This document shows, one piece after another, positions 25,094-33,827 of a stretch of 33,827 nt of DNA. A program made the translations under genes and the position numbers. The notes beneath the pieces were generated by a model. The model saw nothing but the letters and a program-made list of their open reading frames with translations. It was not told where the DNA came from and did not search any database. Every line of letters starts with the position of its first letter. Position 1 is the stretch's first letter. Origin of the DNA: CADEEN01 sp963740395 (GTDB taxonomy: Bacteria; Pseudomonadota; Gammaproteobacteria; Burkholderiales; Burkholderiaceae_C); contig CAVUEP010000083.1 of NCBI GenBank assembly GCA_963740395.1, positions 1 to 33,827 on the forward strand, given 5' to 3'.

Positions 25094-26333
25094 TCAATAA
25101 CTCAAACCCATGGCTTCGCGCACGTCGCGCATCGTCTGCTTGGCGATCGTGCGCGCGCGCTCGGTGCCCATCTCGACGATCCAATGCACCTGCTTGGGGT
25201 TGGACAGGTACTGCTCGGCACGCTCGCGCCAGGGCTGCTGCTCGGCAATGATGGCGTCGATGACGGGTTGCTTGCACTCGAGGCAGCCGATGCCGGCCGT
25301 GGTGCAGCCCTTCACGACCCAATCCTTCACCTCGGCGTTCGAATACAGCTGGTGGAACTGCCACACCGTGCACTTCTCGGGGTTGCCGGGGTCGGTGCGG
25401 CGCACGCGCGCCGGGTCGGTCGGCATGGTCTGGATCTTCTGCTTCACCACGGCCGGTTCTTCGCGCATGGCGATCGCATTGCCGTAGCTCTTGCTCATCT
25501 TGGCGCCGTCCAGGCCCGGCAGCTTCTTGACCTCGGTGTGCAGCGCCTGCGGCTCGACCAGGATGGTCTTGCCGCTGCCGCGCAGGTGGCCGAGCAGCAA
25601 CTCGCTGTCTTGGCTCGCCCAGCCCGCCGATGTGGGCAGCGGCCTTGGCGACCATGCCTTCGCCCTTGGCCAGCGCCTCGGCGCTGCCGCTCTCGCCGTA
25701 GGCCTTGCGCTGCTTCTCGAAATAGCGCGCGTCGTCCTTGGGCAGCTTGGCCATCGCGGCGGCGACCTTGGCATCGAAGTCGCCGGCACGGCCATAGAGA
25801 TGGTTGAAGCGGCGCGCCACCTCGCGCGTGAGTTCGACATGCGAGCTCTGGTCTTCGCCCACCGGCACAAAGGCGGCCTTGTAGATCAGGATGTCGGCGG
25901 CCTGCAGCAGCGGGTAGCCGAGGAAGCCGTAGGTCGCCAGGTCGCGGTCCTTGAGCTTGTCGATCTGGTCCTTGTACGTGGGCACGCGCTCGAGCCAGCC
26001 CAGCGGCGTGCCCATCGCCAGCAGCGTGAACAGCTCGGCGTGCTCGGGCAGGCGGCTTTGCACGAAGATCGTGCAACGCTCGGGGTCCAGGCCGGCGGCC
26101 AGCCAGTCCGTGACCATGTCGTAGACATAGCGCTCCATCACACCGCGCTCTTCGTAATGCGTGGTCAGCGCATGCCAGTCGGCGACGAAGAAGAAGCTGT
26201 CGTAGTCGTCCTGCAGGCGCACCCAGTTCTTCAGGGCGCCGTGGTAATGACCGAGGTGCATGGCGCCGGTGGGGCGCATGCCGGACAGCACACGCGGTCG
26301 CGTGGGCTTCGGTGCGGTCTCGCTGGGATTCAT
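25094..26333 (-). CDS. trpS: Tryptophanyl-tRNA synthetase (one frameshift)
   Basis: Class I aminoacyl-tRNA synthetase with HIGH-type motif (GAMHLGHYHG, about residues 24-33) and KMSKS motif (GAKMSKSYG). VLSGMRPTGAMHLGHYHGALKNW and VPVGEDQSSHVELTREVARRFN are TrpRS signatures. One extra base near 25,620 breaks the frame between HIGG and WASQDSELLLGHLRG. Corrected length is about 412 residues. The enzyme is longer than the E. coli enzyme, as is usual in Burkholderiales, because of an extra segment around ALAKGEGMVAKAAAHIGG. It charges tRNA(Trp). Divergent from purN. Confidence 0.95.
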
Positions 26334-26404
26334 CGTGCAGGGCGTCGGTGAGAGAGCCGCGATTCTAGGCGGCTACACTCGCGCGCCCGTCTGGTCTGCC
26401 GCCC

Positions 26405-27028
26405 GTGAAACGCATCGTCATCCTCATCTCCGACCGCGGCTCGAACATGCAGGCGATCGTGCGGCGTTGCGCCGATGAGGCTTGGCCGGCACGTATTGCC
26501 GCCGTCATCGCCAACCGCCCCGATGCGACCGGCCTGAGCTTCGCGTCGGCGCGTGGCATCGCGACCCGCGTGGTCGACCACCGTGGGTTTGCGACGCGCG
26601 ACGCCTTCGACGAGGCCTTGGCTGCGGCCATCGATGCCCACGCGCCCGACCTGGTGCTGCTGGCGGGCTTCATGCGCATCCTCGGTATGGCGTTCGTCGG
26701 CCGCTACGCTGGCCGCCTGCTCAACATCCACCCGTCGCTGTTGCCGGCGTTTCCCGGTCTGGGCACCCACCGCCGTGCGATCGCGGCCGGGTGCACGCAG
26801 GCCGGGGCCACGGTCCACTTCGTGACGCCGGCCCTGGATCACGGCCCGATCGTCTTGCAGGCGGCGGTACCGGTCTTGCCCGGCGACGACGAGGCCGCTC
26901 TGGCGGCGCGCGTGCTGGCCCGAGAGCACGAGATCTACCCGCTGGCGGTGCGCTGGTTTGTGCGCGATGAGTTGCGGCTGGACAATGGCACCGTCTCCCA
27001 CGTGCACGGCGCGTCGCAATTGTTGTAG
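26405..27028 (+). CDS. purN: Phosphoribosylglycinamide formyltransferase
   Basis: A GTG at 26405 starts a 207-residue PurN: VKRIVILISDRGSNMQAIVRRC (GSN.QAI phosphate loop), VIANRPDATGL, and the catalytic/folate motif MRILGMAFVGRYAGRLLNIHPSLLPAFPGLGTHRRAI with Asn and His; ALDHGPIV carries the Asp. It formylates GAR in purine synthesis using 10-formyl-THF. Six bases separate it from the rRNA methyltransferase, so they form an operon. Confidence 0.95.
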   Translation: MKRIVILISDRGSNMQAIVRRCADEAWPARIAAVIANRPDATGLSFASARGIATRVVDHRGFATRDAFDEALAAAIDAHAPDLVLLAGFMRILGMAFVGRYAGRLLNIHPSLLPAFPGLGTHRRAIAAGCTQAGATVHFVTPALDHGPIVLQAAVPVLPGDDEAALAARVLAREHEIYPLAVRWFVRDELRLDNGTVSHVHGASQLL

Positions 27029-27034
27029 GTACCC

Positions 27035-28294
<1,260 letters not shown>

Positions 28295-28346
28295 CCTTTT
28301 TGGCGCATCGAGCGAGATGCTGCTGAGCCTGTACGCAATTCCACGG

Positions 28347-28374
28347 CTGACGCGAAAGGGCGCCGCCCTACAAT
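28347..28374 (+). promoter_or_regulatory. Probable sigma70 promoter for the desaturase gene
   Basis: CTGACG (28347-28352), 16 bp, then TACAAT (28369-28374), a near-consensus -10. It lies 25-50 bp before the desaturase ATG, giving a short leader. Confidence 0.6.
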
Positions 28375-28398
28375 TGGCGATCGTCTGAAAGGTGCTTG

Positions 28399-29619
28399 AT
28401 GGACAGTTTGATTCTCGTGCGCGACGCCACGGTTGAGTGGTTGGCGCACGGCGCATTGGCGGCAACTTGGTGGCAGGTCTTGCTCGCCACGTTGGCGATG
28501 ACTCACATAACGATTGCCGCGGTGACGATCTTTCTGCACCGGGCGCAGGCTCACCGTGCGGTCGAGTTGCATGCGCTGCCGTCGCACTTCTTTCGCTTCT
28601 GGCTCTGGCTGACCACGGGCATGGTGACCAAGGAGTGGGTGGCGATCCATCGCAAGCACCACGCCAAGTGCGAGACCGCCGACGACCCACACAGTCCGCA
28701 GACGCGCGGCATCCGCAAGGTGCTGCTCGAAGGCAGTGAGCTCTACCGCGCCGAGGCCAAGAACCAGGAAACGCTGGCGAAGTACGGGCTGCACACCCCA
28801 GACGACTGGATCGAGCGTCACCTTTACACGCGCTACTCGTGGCAGGGTGTCGGCGTCATGCTGATCATCAATCTGTGGTTGTTCGGTGCCATTGGTGCCG
28901 CCGTCTGGGCCGCCCAGATGGCCTGGATTCCGATCAATGCAGCGGGCATCATCAATGGCCTGGGCCACTGGTGGGGGTACCGCAATTTCGAGGCGCCGGA
29001 CGCTTCGACCAACCTCTCGCCCTGGGGCATCATGATTGGCGGCGAGGAACTGCACAACAATCACCACACGTACCCGACCTCGGCCAAGTTCTCGGTCAAG
29101 CGCTTCGAGTTCGATCTGGGCTGGGCCTACCTCCGCGGCCTTGAGTCTCTCGGCCTGGCCAAGGTGCGCAAGACGCCGCCCAAGCTGGCGCTGGGCACGG
29201 TCCGCGCGGCCGACAGCAAGACCCTCGAGGCGCTGATCACGAACCGCTACGAAGTGATGGCGACATATGCCGTGGCGCTCAAGCATGCCGTAGGCGTTGA
29301 GCTCGAAAGACTGAAGGCCCAGGGCGCGAAGAACAGCGCGCGCTGGTCGGAAATGCGCCTGGCCAAGCGCTGGCTGCACCGTGACGACGAGCGGATCCCG
29401 CACGGCGTCAAGCCGCAGATGGCGCAGGCGATGGCGCAAAGTCCGGCGCTGGCCAAGCTGGTGGCGATGCGCGAGGAGTTGCGCCAGCTCTGGACCCGCA
29501 CCAATGTGTCGGCCGAGCAGTTGGTGGTGGACTTGCAGGCCTGGTGCAAACGAGCCGAGGACAGCGGCGTTGCGGCATTGCGCGAGTTCTCGCTGACGCT
29601 GCGCGCTGCGCACGCGTAA
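28399..29619 (+). CDS. Membrane acyl-CoA desaturase (fatty acid desaturase family)
   Basis: Three histidine boxes bind the di-iron centre: HRAQAHR (His47, His52), HRKHH (His84, 87, 88) and HNNHH (His219, 222, 223), in the spacing of the OLE1/DesC-type delta-9 acyl-CoA desaturases. At least four hydrophobic segments are seen (VLLATLAMTHITIAAVTIFL, SHFFRFWLWLTTGMV, GVGVMLIINLWLFGAIGAAVWAA). After about residue 260 comes a soluble helical tail of 140 residues. Length is 406 residues; the ATG at 28399 has AAAGG upstream. It would introduce a double bond into membrane acyl chains using O2. Confidence 0.93.
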   Translation: MDSLILVRDATVEWLAHGALAATWWQVLLATLAMTHITIAAVTIFLHRAQAHRAVELHALPSHFFRFWLWLTTGMVTKEWVAIHRKHHAKCETADDPHSPQTRGIRKVLLEGSELYRAEAKNQETLAKYGLHTPDDWIERHLYTRYSWQGVGVMLIINLWLFGAIGAAVWAAQMAWIPINAAGIINGLGHWWGYRNFEAPDASTNLSPWGIMIGGEELHNNHHTYPTSAKFSVKRFEFDLGWAYLRGLESLGLAKVRKTPPKLALGTVRAADSKTLEALITNRYEVMATYAVALKHAVGVELERLKAQGAKNSARWSEMRLAKRWLHRDDERIPHGVKPQMAQAMAQSPALAKLVAMREELRQLWTRTNVSAEQLVVDLQAWCKRAEDSGVAALREFSLTLRAAHA

Positions 29620-29640
29620 GGGATTCACCGCCACATTGAA

Positions 29641-29663
29641 AAAGCCCGCCGATGGCGGGCTTT
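29641..29663 (+). terminator. Rho-independent terminator shared by desaturase and rpmG
   Basis: A 7-bp GC stem (GCCCGCC / GGCGGGC) with a GAT loop is flanked by AAA on the left and TTT on the right, so it can stop transcription from both sides. It lies between two convergent genes. Confidence 0.88.
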
Positions 29664-29689
29664 CTTGATGCTCGGAAGGCCTGAGCCTC

Positions 29690-29860
29690 TTACTTCAGCT
29701 TGGTCTCTTTGTAGAGCACATGCTTGCGCGCCTTCGGATCGAACTTCATGAATTCGAGCTTCTCGGGCGTGGTCTTCTTGTTCTTGGCCGTGGTGTAGAA
29801 GTGCCCGGTTCCGGCCGAGGACTCCAGCTTGATCTTTTCGCGACCGCCTTTGGTTGCCAT
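29690..29860 (-). CDS. rpmG: Ribosomal protein L33
   Basis: A 56-residue protein, MATKGGREKIKLESSAGTG... to ...HVLYKETKLK, with the L33 core GTGHFYTTAKNKKTTPEKLEFMKFDP. It lacks Cys, so is the zinc-free (C-) type. AGGAG lies eight bases upstream of the ATG at 29858-29860. It follows rpmB by 14 bp on the same strand, the conserved rpmB-rpmG operon. Confidence 0.97.
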   Translation of the reverse strand: MATKGGREKIKLESSAGTGHFYTTAKNKKTTPEKLEFMKFDPKARKHVLYKETKLK

Positions 29861-29874
29861 GATGTGCTCCTAGT

Positions 29875-30108
29875 TCAGAGGGCGCCGCGGGCGCGCAGGT
29901 CAGCGACGACCTTCTCGATGCCGACCTTGTCGATCAGGCGCAAGGCCGCGTTCGTGATGCGCAGGCGCACCCAGCGGTTCTCGGTCTCGAGCCAGAAGCG
30001 GCGGTACTGCAGGTTGGGCAGAAAGCGGCGCTTGGTCCTGTTGTTGGCGTGGGAGACGTTGTTCCCCACCATCGGGCCTTTGCCCGTGACTTGACAGACG
30101 CGTGCCAT
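29875..30108 (-). CDS. rpmB: Ribosomal protein L28
   Basis: A 77-residue L28 (MARVCQVTGKGPMVGNNVSHANNRTKRRFLPNLQ...) with the family start and the RTKRRFLPNL basic segment. GGAGG lies six bases before the ATG at 30106-30108. First gene of the rpmB-rpmG operon. Confidence 0.97.
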   Translation of the reverse strand: MARVCQVTGKGPMVGNNVSHANNRTKRRFLPNLQYRRFWLETENRWVRLRITNAALRLIDKVGIEKVVADLRARGAL

Positions 30109-30166
30109 GTGGCACCTCCAAAATTGATCTCGAATGCGGGCTTCGCCGATTTCGGCAAAGACCGCG

Positions 30167-30172
30167 AGTATA
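30167..30172 (-). promoter_or_regulatory. -10 element of the rpmB-rpmG promoter
   Basis: On the minus strand TATACT sits 58 bp before the rpmB start. The matching -35 region (TGTCCG, 17 bp upstream) is weak. Between promoter and gene lies a small inverted repeat (GCCGAAATCGGC), which could be part of a leader structure. Confidence 0.5.
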
Positions 30173-30201
30173 GCCGCAAACGCGTGGTCCGGACAGTCAG
30201 C

Positions 30202-31158
30202 CTAGTCCTGCTGTTCGAGGAACCGCTGGGCGTCGAGCGCGGCCATGCACCCCGTGCCGGCGCTCGTGATCGCCTGCCGATAGACATGGTCCTGAACGTC
30301 GCCCGCGGCGAAGACGCCGGGCACGCTGGTCATGGTGGCCAGGCCATTGAGCCCGGTGCGCGTGATGATGTAGCCGTCCTTCATCTCCAGCTGCCCCTTG
30401 AAGATGTCGGTGTTGGGCTGGTGGCCGATGGCGATGAAGCAGCCCTGCAGCTTCAGCTCTGTCGTGGTGCTGTCCTGGGTGCTGCGGATGCGCACCCCGT
30501 TGACGCCGGAGTTGTCGCCGAGCACTTCGTCCAGTGTGTGCCACAGGTGCAACTGCATCGACCCCGCAGCCACCTTGGCCATCAGCTTGTCGACCAGGAT
30601 CGCCTCGGCGCGGAACTTGTCGCGCCGATGGATCAGGTGCACCTTGCTGGCGATGTTCGACAAGTACAGCGCCTCCTCGACGGCCGTGTTGCCGCCGCCG
30701 ACGACGCAGACCTCCTGGCCCTTGTAGAAGAAGCCGTCGCAGGTGGCGCAGCCGCTGACCCCGCGGCCCATGAAGGCTTCCTCGCTGGGCAGCCCGAGGT
30801 ACTTGGCGCTGGCGCCGGTGGCAATGATCAGCGCGTCGCAGGTGTAGCTGGCGGCGTCGCCCTTGAGCGTGAACGGCCGCTTGGTGAAGTCGACTTGCGT
30901 GACCTGGTCGAACACGACCTGCGTATTGAAGCGCTCGGCATGCTGCAGGAAACGCTGCATCAGCTCGGGGCCCTGCACGCCGGCGACGTCGGCGGGCCAG
31001 TTGTCGACGTCGGTCGTGGTCATCAACTGGCCGCCCTGCGCCAATCCCGTGATCAGCATCGGCTGCAGGTTGGCGCGCGCGGCGTACAACGCGGCGGTGT
31101 AGCCGGCGGGTCCGGAACCCAGGATCAGGACCTTGGCGTGTGTGTTGGTACTCGTCAT
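30202..31158 (-). CDS. trxB: Thioredoxin reductase
   Basis: FAD-binding VLILGSGPAGYTAALYAARANL, redox-active CATC (GVSGCATCDGFFYKG), NADPH-binding VVGGGNTAVEEALYLS with HRRDKFRAE, and the C-terminal FAD motif GVFAAGDVQDHVYRQAITSAGTGCMAALDAQRFL are all present. Length is 318 residues. It reduces thioredoxin with NADPH. Divergent from a Crp/Fnr gene and then ftsK; trxB-ftsK divergence is common in Burkholderiales. Confidence 0.97.
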   Translation of the reverse strand: MTSTNTHAKVLILGSGPAGYTAALYAARANLQPMLITGLAQGGQLMTTTDVDNWPADVAGVQGPELMQRFLQHAERFNTQVVFDQVTQVDFTKRPFTLKGDAASYTCDALIIATGASAKYLGLPSEEAFMGRGVSGCATCDGFFYKGQEVCVVGGGNTAVEEALYLSNIASKVHLIHRRDKFRAEAILVDKLMAKVAAGSMQLHLWHTLDEVLGDNSGVNGVRIRSTQDSTTTELKLQGCFIAIGHQPNTDIFKGQLEMKDGYIITRTGLNGLATMTSVPGVFAAGDVQDHVYRQAITSAGTGCMAALDAQRFLEQQD

Positions 31159-31198
31159 GTTCGAAGGGGATGCGTCGCAGCGCGCCAACAGGCAACGC

Positions 31199-31227
31199 TA
31201 CATAGGGGAGGGATCCCATGGCGTCAA
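31199..31227 (-). promoter_or_regulatory. Probable sigma70 promoter of trxB
   Basis: Minus-strand TTGACG (perfect five of six bases to TTGACA; plus-strand 31222-31227) is followed 17 bp later by TATGTA (31199-31204). It lies about 40 bp before the trxB start. Confidence 0.7.
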
Positions 31228-31241
31228 GCCCGCCAATGGGC

Positions 31242-31257
31242 ACAATAGTGAAATTGT
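31242..31257. promoter_or_regulatory. Inverted repeat ACAAT-N6-ATTGT between trxB and the Crp/Fnr gene
   Basis: Perfect 5-bp arms separated by 6 bp, lying in the divergent control region just outside the trxB -35 element and 78 bp before the Crp/Fnr start. The size and symmetry suit a dimeric regulator; it does not match the classic FNR or CRP box. Confidence 0.35.
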
Positions 31258-31334
31258 AGGCAGTGGCCCGGGCGGGTTTGCGTCGGGCGCAGAATCGCCG
31301 ACAAAACAACCACGAACCCGAAGGAGAACCCCCG

Positions 31335-32003
31335 ATGTCGATGCTCTCGAATCTAGACCTGATTCGTCGCGTTCCGCTGTTCTCGATGTTGACCAACGAC
31401 CAGGCCCAGCAGGTGGCCGACAGCGTCGTCAAGCGCCGCTTTCGCCGCGGCGAGATCGTCGTCGAACAGGGGCGCAAGAGCAATTCGCTGTTCATCCTGC
31501 TCAATGGCCGGGCCCGCGTGCTGACCGCCGACGCGCGCGGTCGCGAAGTCATCCTGGCCGTGCTCGAGGCGGGTTCGTATGTGGGGGAAATGAGCCTGAT
31601 CGACGACGAGCCGCACTCGGCCACGGTGCGCTCGGAAATCCAGACCGACATGCTGGTCCTGGGGCGCCAGGAATTCTCGAAGTGCCTGCCCGACAGTTCG
31701 ACGCTGGCCTACGGCATTCTGCGCGGCCTGGTGTCGCGACTGCGCGCTGCGGACCGGCAGATCGAATCGCTGGCGCTGCTGGACGTTTACGGTCGTGTGG
31801 CCCGCACCCTGCTCGACATGGCCGAAGACGTGGCCGGCGTGCAACTGATTCGCAACAAGGTGTCGCGCCAGGACATGGCCAAGGTGGTGGGCGCGTCACG
31901 GGAAATGGTCAGTCGCGTGATGAAGGATCTCGAGCAACGCGGCGTGATCGAGACCCAGGAAAACGGCTCCGTCATCATCAAGCAACGCCTGAATAACGAC
32001 TGA
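31335..32003 (+). CDS. Crp/Fnr-family transcription regulator
   Basis: AAGGAG eight bases before the ATG. The cNMP-binding beta-roll (GRKSNSLFILLNGRARVLTADARGREVILAVLEAGSYVGEMSLIDDEPHSATVRS) keeps GEMSL and an acidic patch. A long dimer helix follows, and then the helix-turn-helix VSRQDMAKVVGASREMVSRVMKDLEQRGVIE, in the standard Crp arrangement. There is no N-terminal Cys cluster, so it is not an iron-sulfur FNR. Length is 222 residues. It probably senses cAMP, c-di-GMP or another small molecule. Confidence 0.92.
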   Translation: MSMLSNLDLIRRVPLFSMLTNDQAQQVADSVVKRRFRRGEIVVEQGRKSNSLFILLNGRARVLTADARGREVILAVLEAGSYVGEMSLIDDEPHSATVRSEIQTDMLVLGRQEFSKCLPDSSTLAYGILRGLVSRLRAADRQIESLALLDVYGRVARTLLDMAEDVAGVQLIRNKVSRQDMAKVVGASREMVSRVMKDLEQRGVIETQENGSVIIKQRLNND

Positions 32004-32046
32004 ACGCCGCGCAGGTCCGGCCGCCCCGTTGGGCGACAATTCCGGC

Positions 32047-32910
32047 ATGACCTTTCCCCTTGGATCGCTGCGTGCCGACGGCGCGGGCGTGGCCGCAGGC
32101 GGTGCCGCCTCCAGCCCGGCTGCCATGCCGATGCGGCGCCAACTCTGGCTGCTGGCCGGCGCCGTGCTTTGGTTGCTGGCGATGCTCGCGCTCGTGACGC
32201 ACCACAGCGCCGACGCCGGGTTCTCGACCTCCGGTACCGGTGAGGCGCTGCGCAACAAGGCGGGCCAGTTCGGCGCCTGGACGTCGGACTTTGCGCTCTT
32301 CATGCTCGGGCATTCGGTCTGGTGGTTGCCGCTGGTGGCGGCCCGCGCCTGGCTGTCGGCGCTGGCGCGCAGCCTGCGCGGTGAGCCGCTGCACCCGGGC
32401 AGCCGGACAGCGTTCTGGCTCGGCTTGTGCGTGCTCATGGCCGCGAGCACCGCGCTCGAATCGACCCGGCTGTACCGCTTCGAGGCGTTGCTGCCGGGCC
32501 ATGCCGGGGGCGTGCTCGGCTACTCATTGGGCCCGCAGTCGGTGCAATGGCTGGGGTTTGCCGGCTCCGGCGTGCTGTGGATCGCGGCGCTGGTCGCGGG
32601 GATGGCGCTGTCGCTGCGGTTTTCCTGGCTGAAGTTGGCCGAGGCCCTGGGCGAGCGCATCGACACCTTCAAGGAGCGCCGACAGGCGCGCCGCGAGCGC
32701 GCCGAGGACCGGCGTCTGGGTCTGGAGGCGCAACGCGAGCGCGAGCATGTCGTCGAAGTCGAGCGCCTGGCGGTGGAGGACCACATACCGACCGTCATCG
32801 ACAAGCCGGTGGCGACACCGCCGGCCTCCGAGCGCGTGGCCAAGGAGCGGCAGAAGCCGCTGTTCAGCGAACTGGCCGACACACGCCTGCCGCAGGTCGA
32901 CCTGCTTGAT
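32047..32910 (+). CDS. ftsK: DNA translocase FtsK, N-terminal part (truncated by join)
   Basis: Four transmembrane segments (LWLLAGAVLWLLAMLALVTHH, SDFALFMLGHSVWWLPLV, AFWLGLCVLMAASTAL, GVLWIAALVAGMALSLRF) followed by an Arg/Glu-rich linker (TFKERRQARRERAEDRRLGLEAQREREHVVEVE) and the conserved KPLFSELADTRLPQVDLLD, as in FtsK of Burkholderiales. About 288 of an expected 770 or so residues remain; the ATPase and gamma domains are missing because the sequence changes near 32,910. FtsK pumps DNA at the division septum. Confidence 0.9.
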
Positions 32911-32915
32911 GCGCG
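32900..32915. other. Chimeric join 2: Burkholderiales / lower-GC proteobacterial DNA
   Basis: FtsK coding ends after LPQVDLLD (gat at 32908-32910), and within a few bases the sequence reads as the middle of a gamma-carbonic anhydrase (RGDVNRIVIG) in a different frame. Base composition also falls, with A/T-rich codons appearing. Both genes are cut at the same point. Confidence 0.85.
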
Positions 32916-33322
32916 GCGATGTGAACCGCATCGTAATCGGGCGCGGGTCTAATGTGCAGGACTTGACGATGTGCCATGTGTCGCACAAGACGGCGGCGAA
33001 ACCGGACGGATCGCCGCTCATCATCGGTGATGATGTGACTATCGGCCACGCGGTAATCCTGCATGGCTGCACTATCGGCAACGAGTGCCTGATCGGCATG
33101 GGGTCTATCATCATGGACGATGTGGTGATCCCCGACCGGGTGATGATAGGCGCGGGCAGTCTGGTGTCGCCGGGCAAAGTGTTGCAAAGCGGGATGCTGT
33201 ATATGGGGCGTCCGGCCAAGGCGGCGCGTGCGCTGACGCAAGAGGAATTCGCCCACCTGCGGTATTCTGCCGAGCATTACATGCGGCTCAAGAACAATTA
33301 TTTGCACGGGTCTAACTCGTAA
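32912..33322 (+). CDS. Gamma-class carbonic anhydrase-like protein, N-terminus missing
   Basis: RGDVNRIVIGRGSNVQDLTMCHVSH begins in mid-family, followed by left-handed beta-helix hexapeptide repeats (PLIIGDDVTIGHAVILHGCTIGNECLIGMGSIIMDDVVIPDRVMIGAGSLVSPGKVL). The zinc ligand positions are kept: His in CHVSH and the GHAVILHGC pair. C-terminal helix AHLRYSAEHYMRLKNNY is typical. About 136 residues remain. Family members bind metal as trimers; not all are active. Confidence 0.87.
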   Translation, partial: RGDVNRIVIGRGSNVQDLTMCHVSHKTAAKPDGSPLIIGDDVTIGHAVILHGCTIGNECLIGMGSIIMDDVVIPDRVMIGAGSLVSPGKVLQSGMLYMGRPAKAARALTQEEFAHLRYSAEHYMRLKNNYLHGSNS

Positions 33323-33350
33323 TCTTTAAATCGTCAGTGGAAAGAGTGTC

Positions 33351-33665
33351 ATGACAGAAAGCAACCTTGAAGAAGTGAATCGCGCAAAATTGAATCTGGA
33401 AACCGCGCAAATGGCCTGGCGCGACATGCAGCGGTATTTCGCCAGCGGCGCGGCGATTTTTGTCTCGCCTGATCTGGATCTGGTTGAAACGGGTTACCAG
33501 ATGTCCAAGGACAATGCCGGGCTGATTCAGCAGTGGATGGCCGCAGCCCAGTTCGGCAAGGTCACGGATGAGCAGGCGCGGGACTGGCTGGAGACGGATG
33601 CGCTGCTATGGGTGGTGGTGGTCAGCCCCTGGGTGCTGGTGCAGCCCGTGGTGGCGGACAAATAA
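33351..33665 (+). CDS. DUF2288 protein
   Basis: A 104-residue protein: ESNLEEVNRAKLNLETAQMAWRDMQRYFASGAAIFVSPDLDLVETGYQMSKDNAGLIQQWM...EQARDWLETDALLWVVVVSPWVLVQ. It matches the DUF2288 layout of a short helical domain with a C-terminal LWVVVVSPWVLVQ strand. Function unknown. GGAAAGAG upstream serves as ribosome site. It is 28 bp after the carbonic anhydrase gene, so co-transcribed. Confidence 0.8.
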   Translation: MTESNLEEVNRAKLNLETAQMAWRDMQRYFASGAAIFVSPDLDLVETGYQMSKDNAGLIQQWMAAAQFGKVTDEQARDWLETDALLWVVVVSPWVLVQPVVADK

Positions 33666-33677
33666 ACGGGGGTGGCG

Positions 33678-33809
33678 ATGATGTCAGCGCATGGCTGGTT
33701 TTACTGGGCGATCCTGTCGGCGGTGTTTGCCGCTTTGACGGCAATATTTGCCAAAATCGGGCTGGAAGGTGTGAATTCCGACTTCGCCACGCTGATAGCA
33801 ATACGATGA
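33678..33809 (+). CDS. EamA-family transporter, first 43 residues (broken)
   Basis: MMSAHGWFYWAILSAVFAALTAIFAKIGLEGVNSDFATLIAIR is the first helix and loop of an EamA/DMT permease: the segment ALTAIFAKIGLEGVNSDFATLI is diagnostic. In intact relatives the chain continues RT(I/V)V...; here, after LI, it meets AIR and a TGA, and the last bases (AACAGGAGAACA) look like the ribosome site of an unrelated gene. The gene is therefore cut near 33,797, by the assembly or by a real deletion. Confidence 0.7.
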   Translation: MMSAHGWFYWAILSAVFAALTAIFAKIGLEGVNSDFATLIAIR

Positions 33810-33827
33810 GTTAAGAACAGGAGAACA
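33797..33827. other. Possible third join at the right edge
   Basis: The EamA coding sequence stops matching its family at about 33,797. The remaining 30 bases are A-rich and end in AGGAGAACA, as before a start codon. It is too short to assign. Confidence 0.4.

Noticed and set aside
30049..31248. A 399-codon plus-strand frame opposite trxB.
   Set aside because: It is the shadow of a complete thioredoxin reductase gene and has no recognisable domain.

Overview
The window does not look like one continuous genome. Codon usage, protein families and abrupt gene truncations split it into three blocks. (1) About 1-3,050 is very high-GC DNA of actinobacterial character (Cellulomonas-type): secreted, cell-surface proteins on the minus strand. 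(2) About 3,050-32,910 is high-GC DNA of Burkholderiales (Betaproteobacteria) character and holds nearly all the genes. (3) About 32,910-33,827 is lower-GC proteobacterial DNA carrying a gamma-carbonic anhydrase, a DUF2288 protein and the start of an EamA transporter. At both internal joins a gene is cut in mid-domain on each side (DUF302 against a membrane protein; FtsK against gamma-carbonic anhydrase). A chimeric or metagenomic assembly is therefore the simplest reading. There are also many single-base frameshifts, very dense at 3.8-6.0 kb and scattered elsewhere, mostly +1 insertions. These look more like sequencing error than gene decay, so several genes are described after correcting the frame.

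Layout. 1-3,050: an Ig-like-repeat surface protein with a WxL-like C-terminal region, a PstS-like substrate-binding protein, a strong hairpin and a truncated membrane protein. 3,050-6,560: the start of a DUF302 gene, then a large multidomain lipid enzyme (acyl carrier protein + fatty-acyl-AMP ligase + PlsC acyltransferase), heavily frameshifted. 6,637-11,105: a di-haem cytochrome, a lipoprotein, and a Cpx-like envelope-stress module. In that module a perfect TTTAC-N5-TTTAC site (the reverse complement of the E. coli CpxR box) precedes a CpxP/Spy-like gene, which is followed by a terminator and then an OmpR-type regulator and its histidine kinase. 11,083-18,708: MATE exporter, DUF3717-DUF1289 protein, VOC protein, MazG-like pyrophosphohydrolase, BPSS1780-type membrane protein, Old Yellow Enzyme, SDR, TIGR03643 protein, monohaem cytochrome, a coiled-coil membrane protein and a cyclic-nucleotide-binding protein. 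18,828-22,622: a co-directional run of Gfo/Idh/MocA dehydrogenase, metallo-beta-lactamase hydrolase, fumarylacetoacetase-family hydrolase and aldo/keto reductase, resembling a small catabolic operon. 22,694-26,333 (minus strand): trpS, carboxylesterase, MFS transporter and ThpR, tightly packed. 26,405-32,910: purN, an RsmB/NOP rRNA methyltransferase, an acyl-CoA desaturase, rpmB-rpmG, trxB, a Crp/Fnr regulator and the start of ftsK, all core Burkholderiales housekeeping.

I see no tRNA, rRNA, CRISPR array, insertion sequence or prophage. Most of the window is ordinary. The items most worth a second look are the ACP-ligase-acyltransferase fusion, the CpxR-box-controlled module with an unusual PEG-rich sensor, an SDR that has lost its YxxxK motif, and the chimeric joins.
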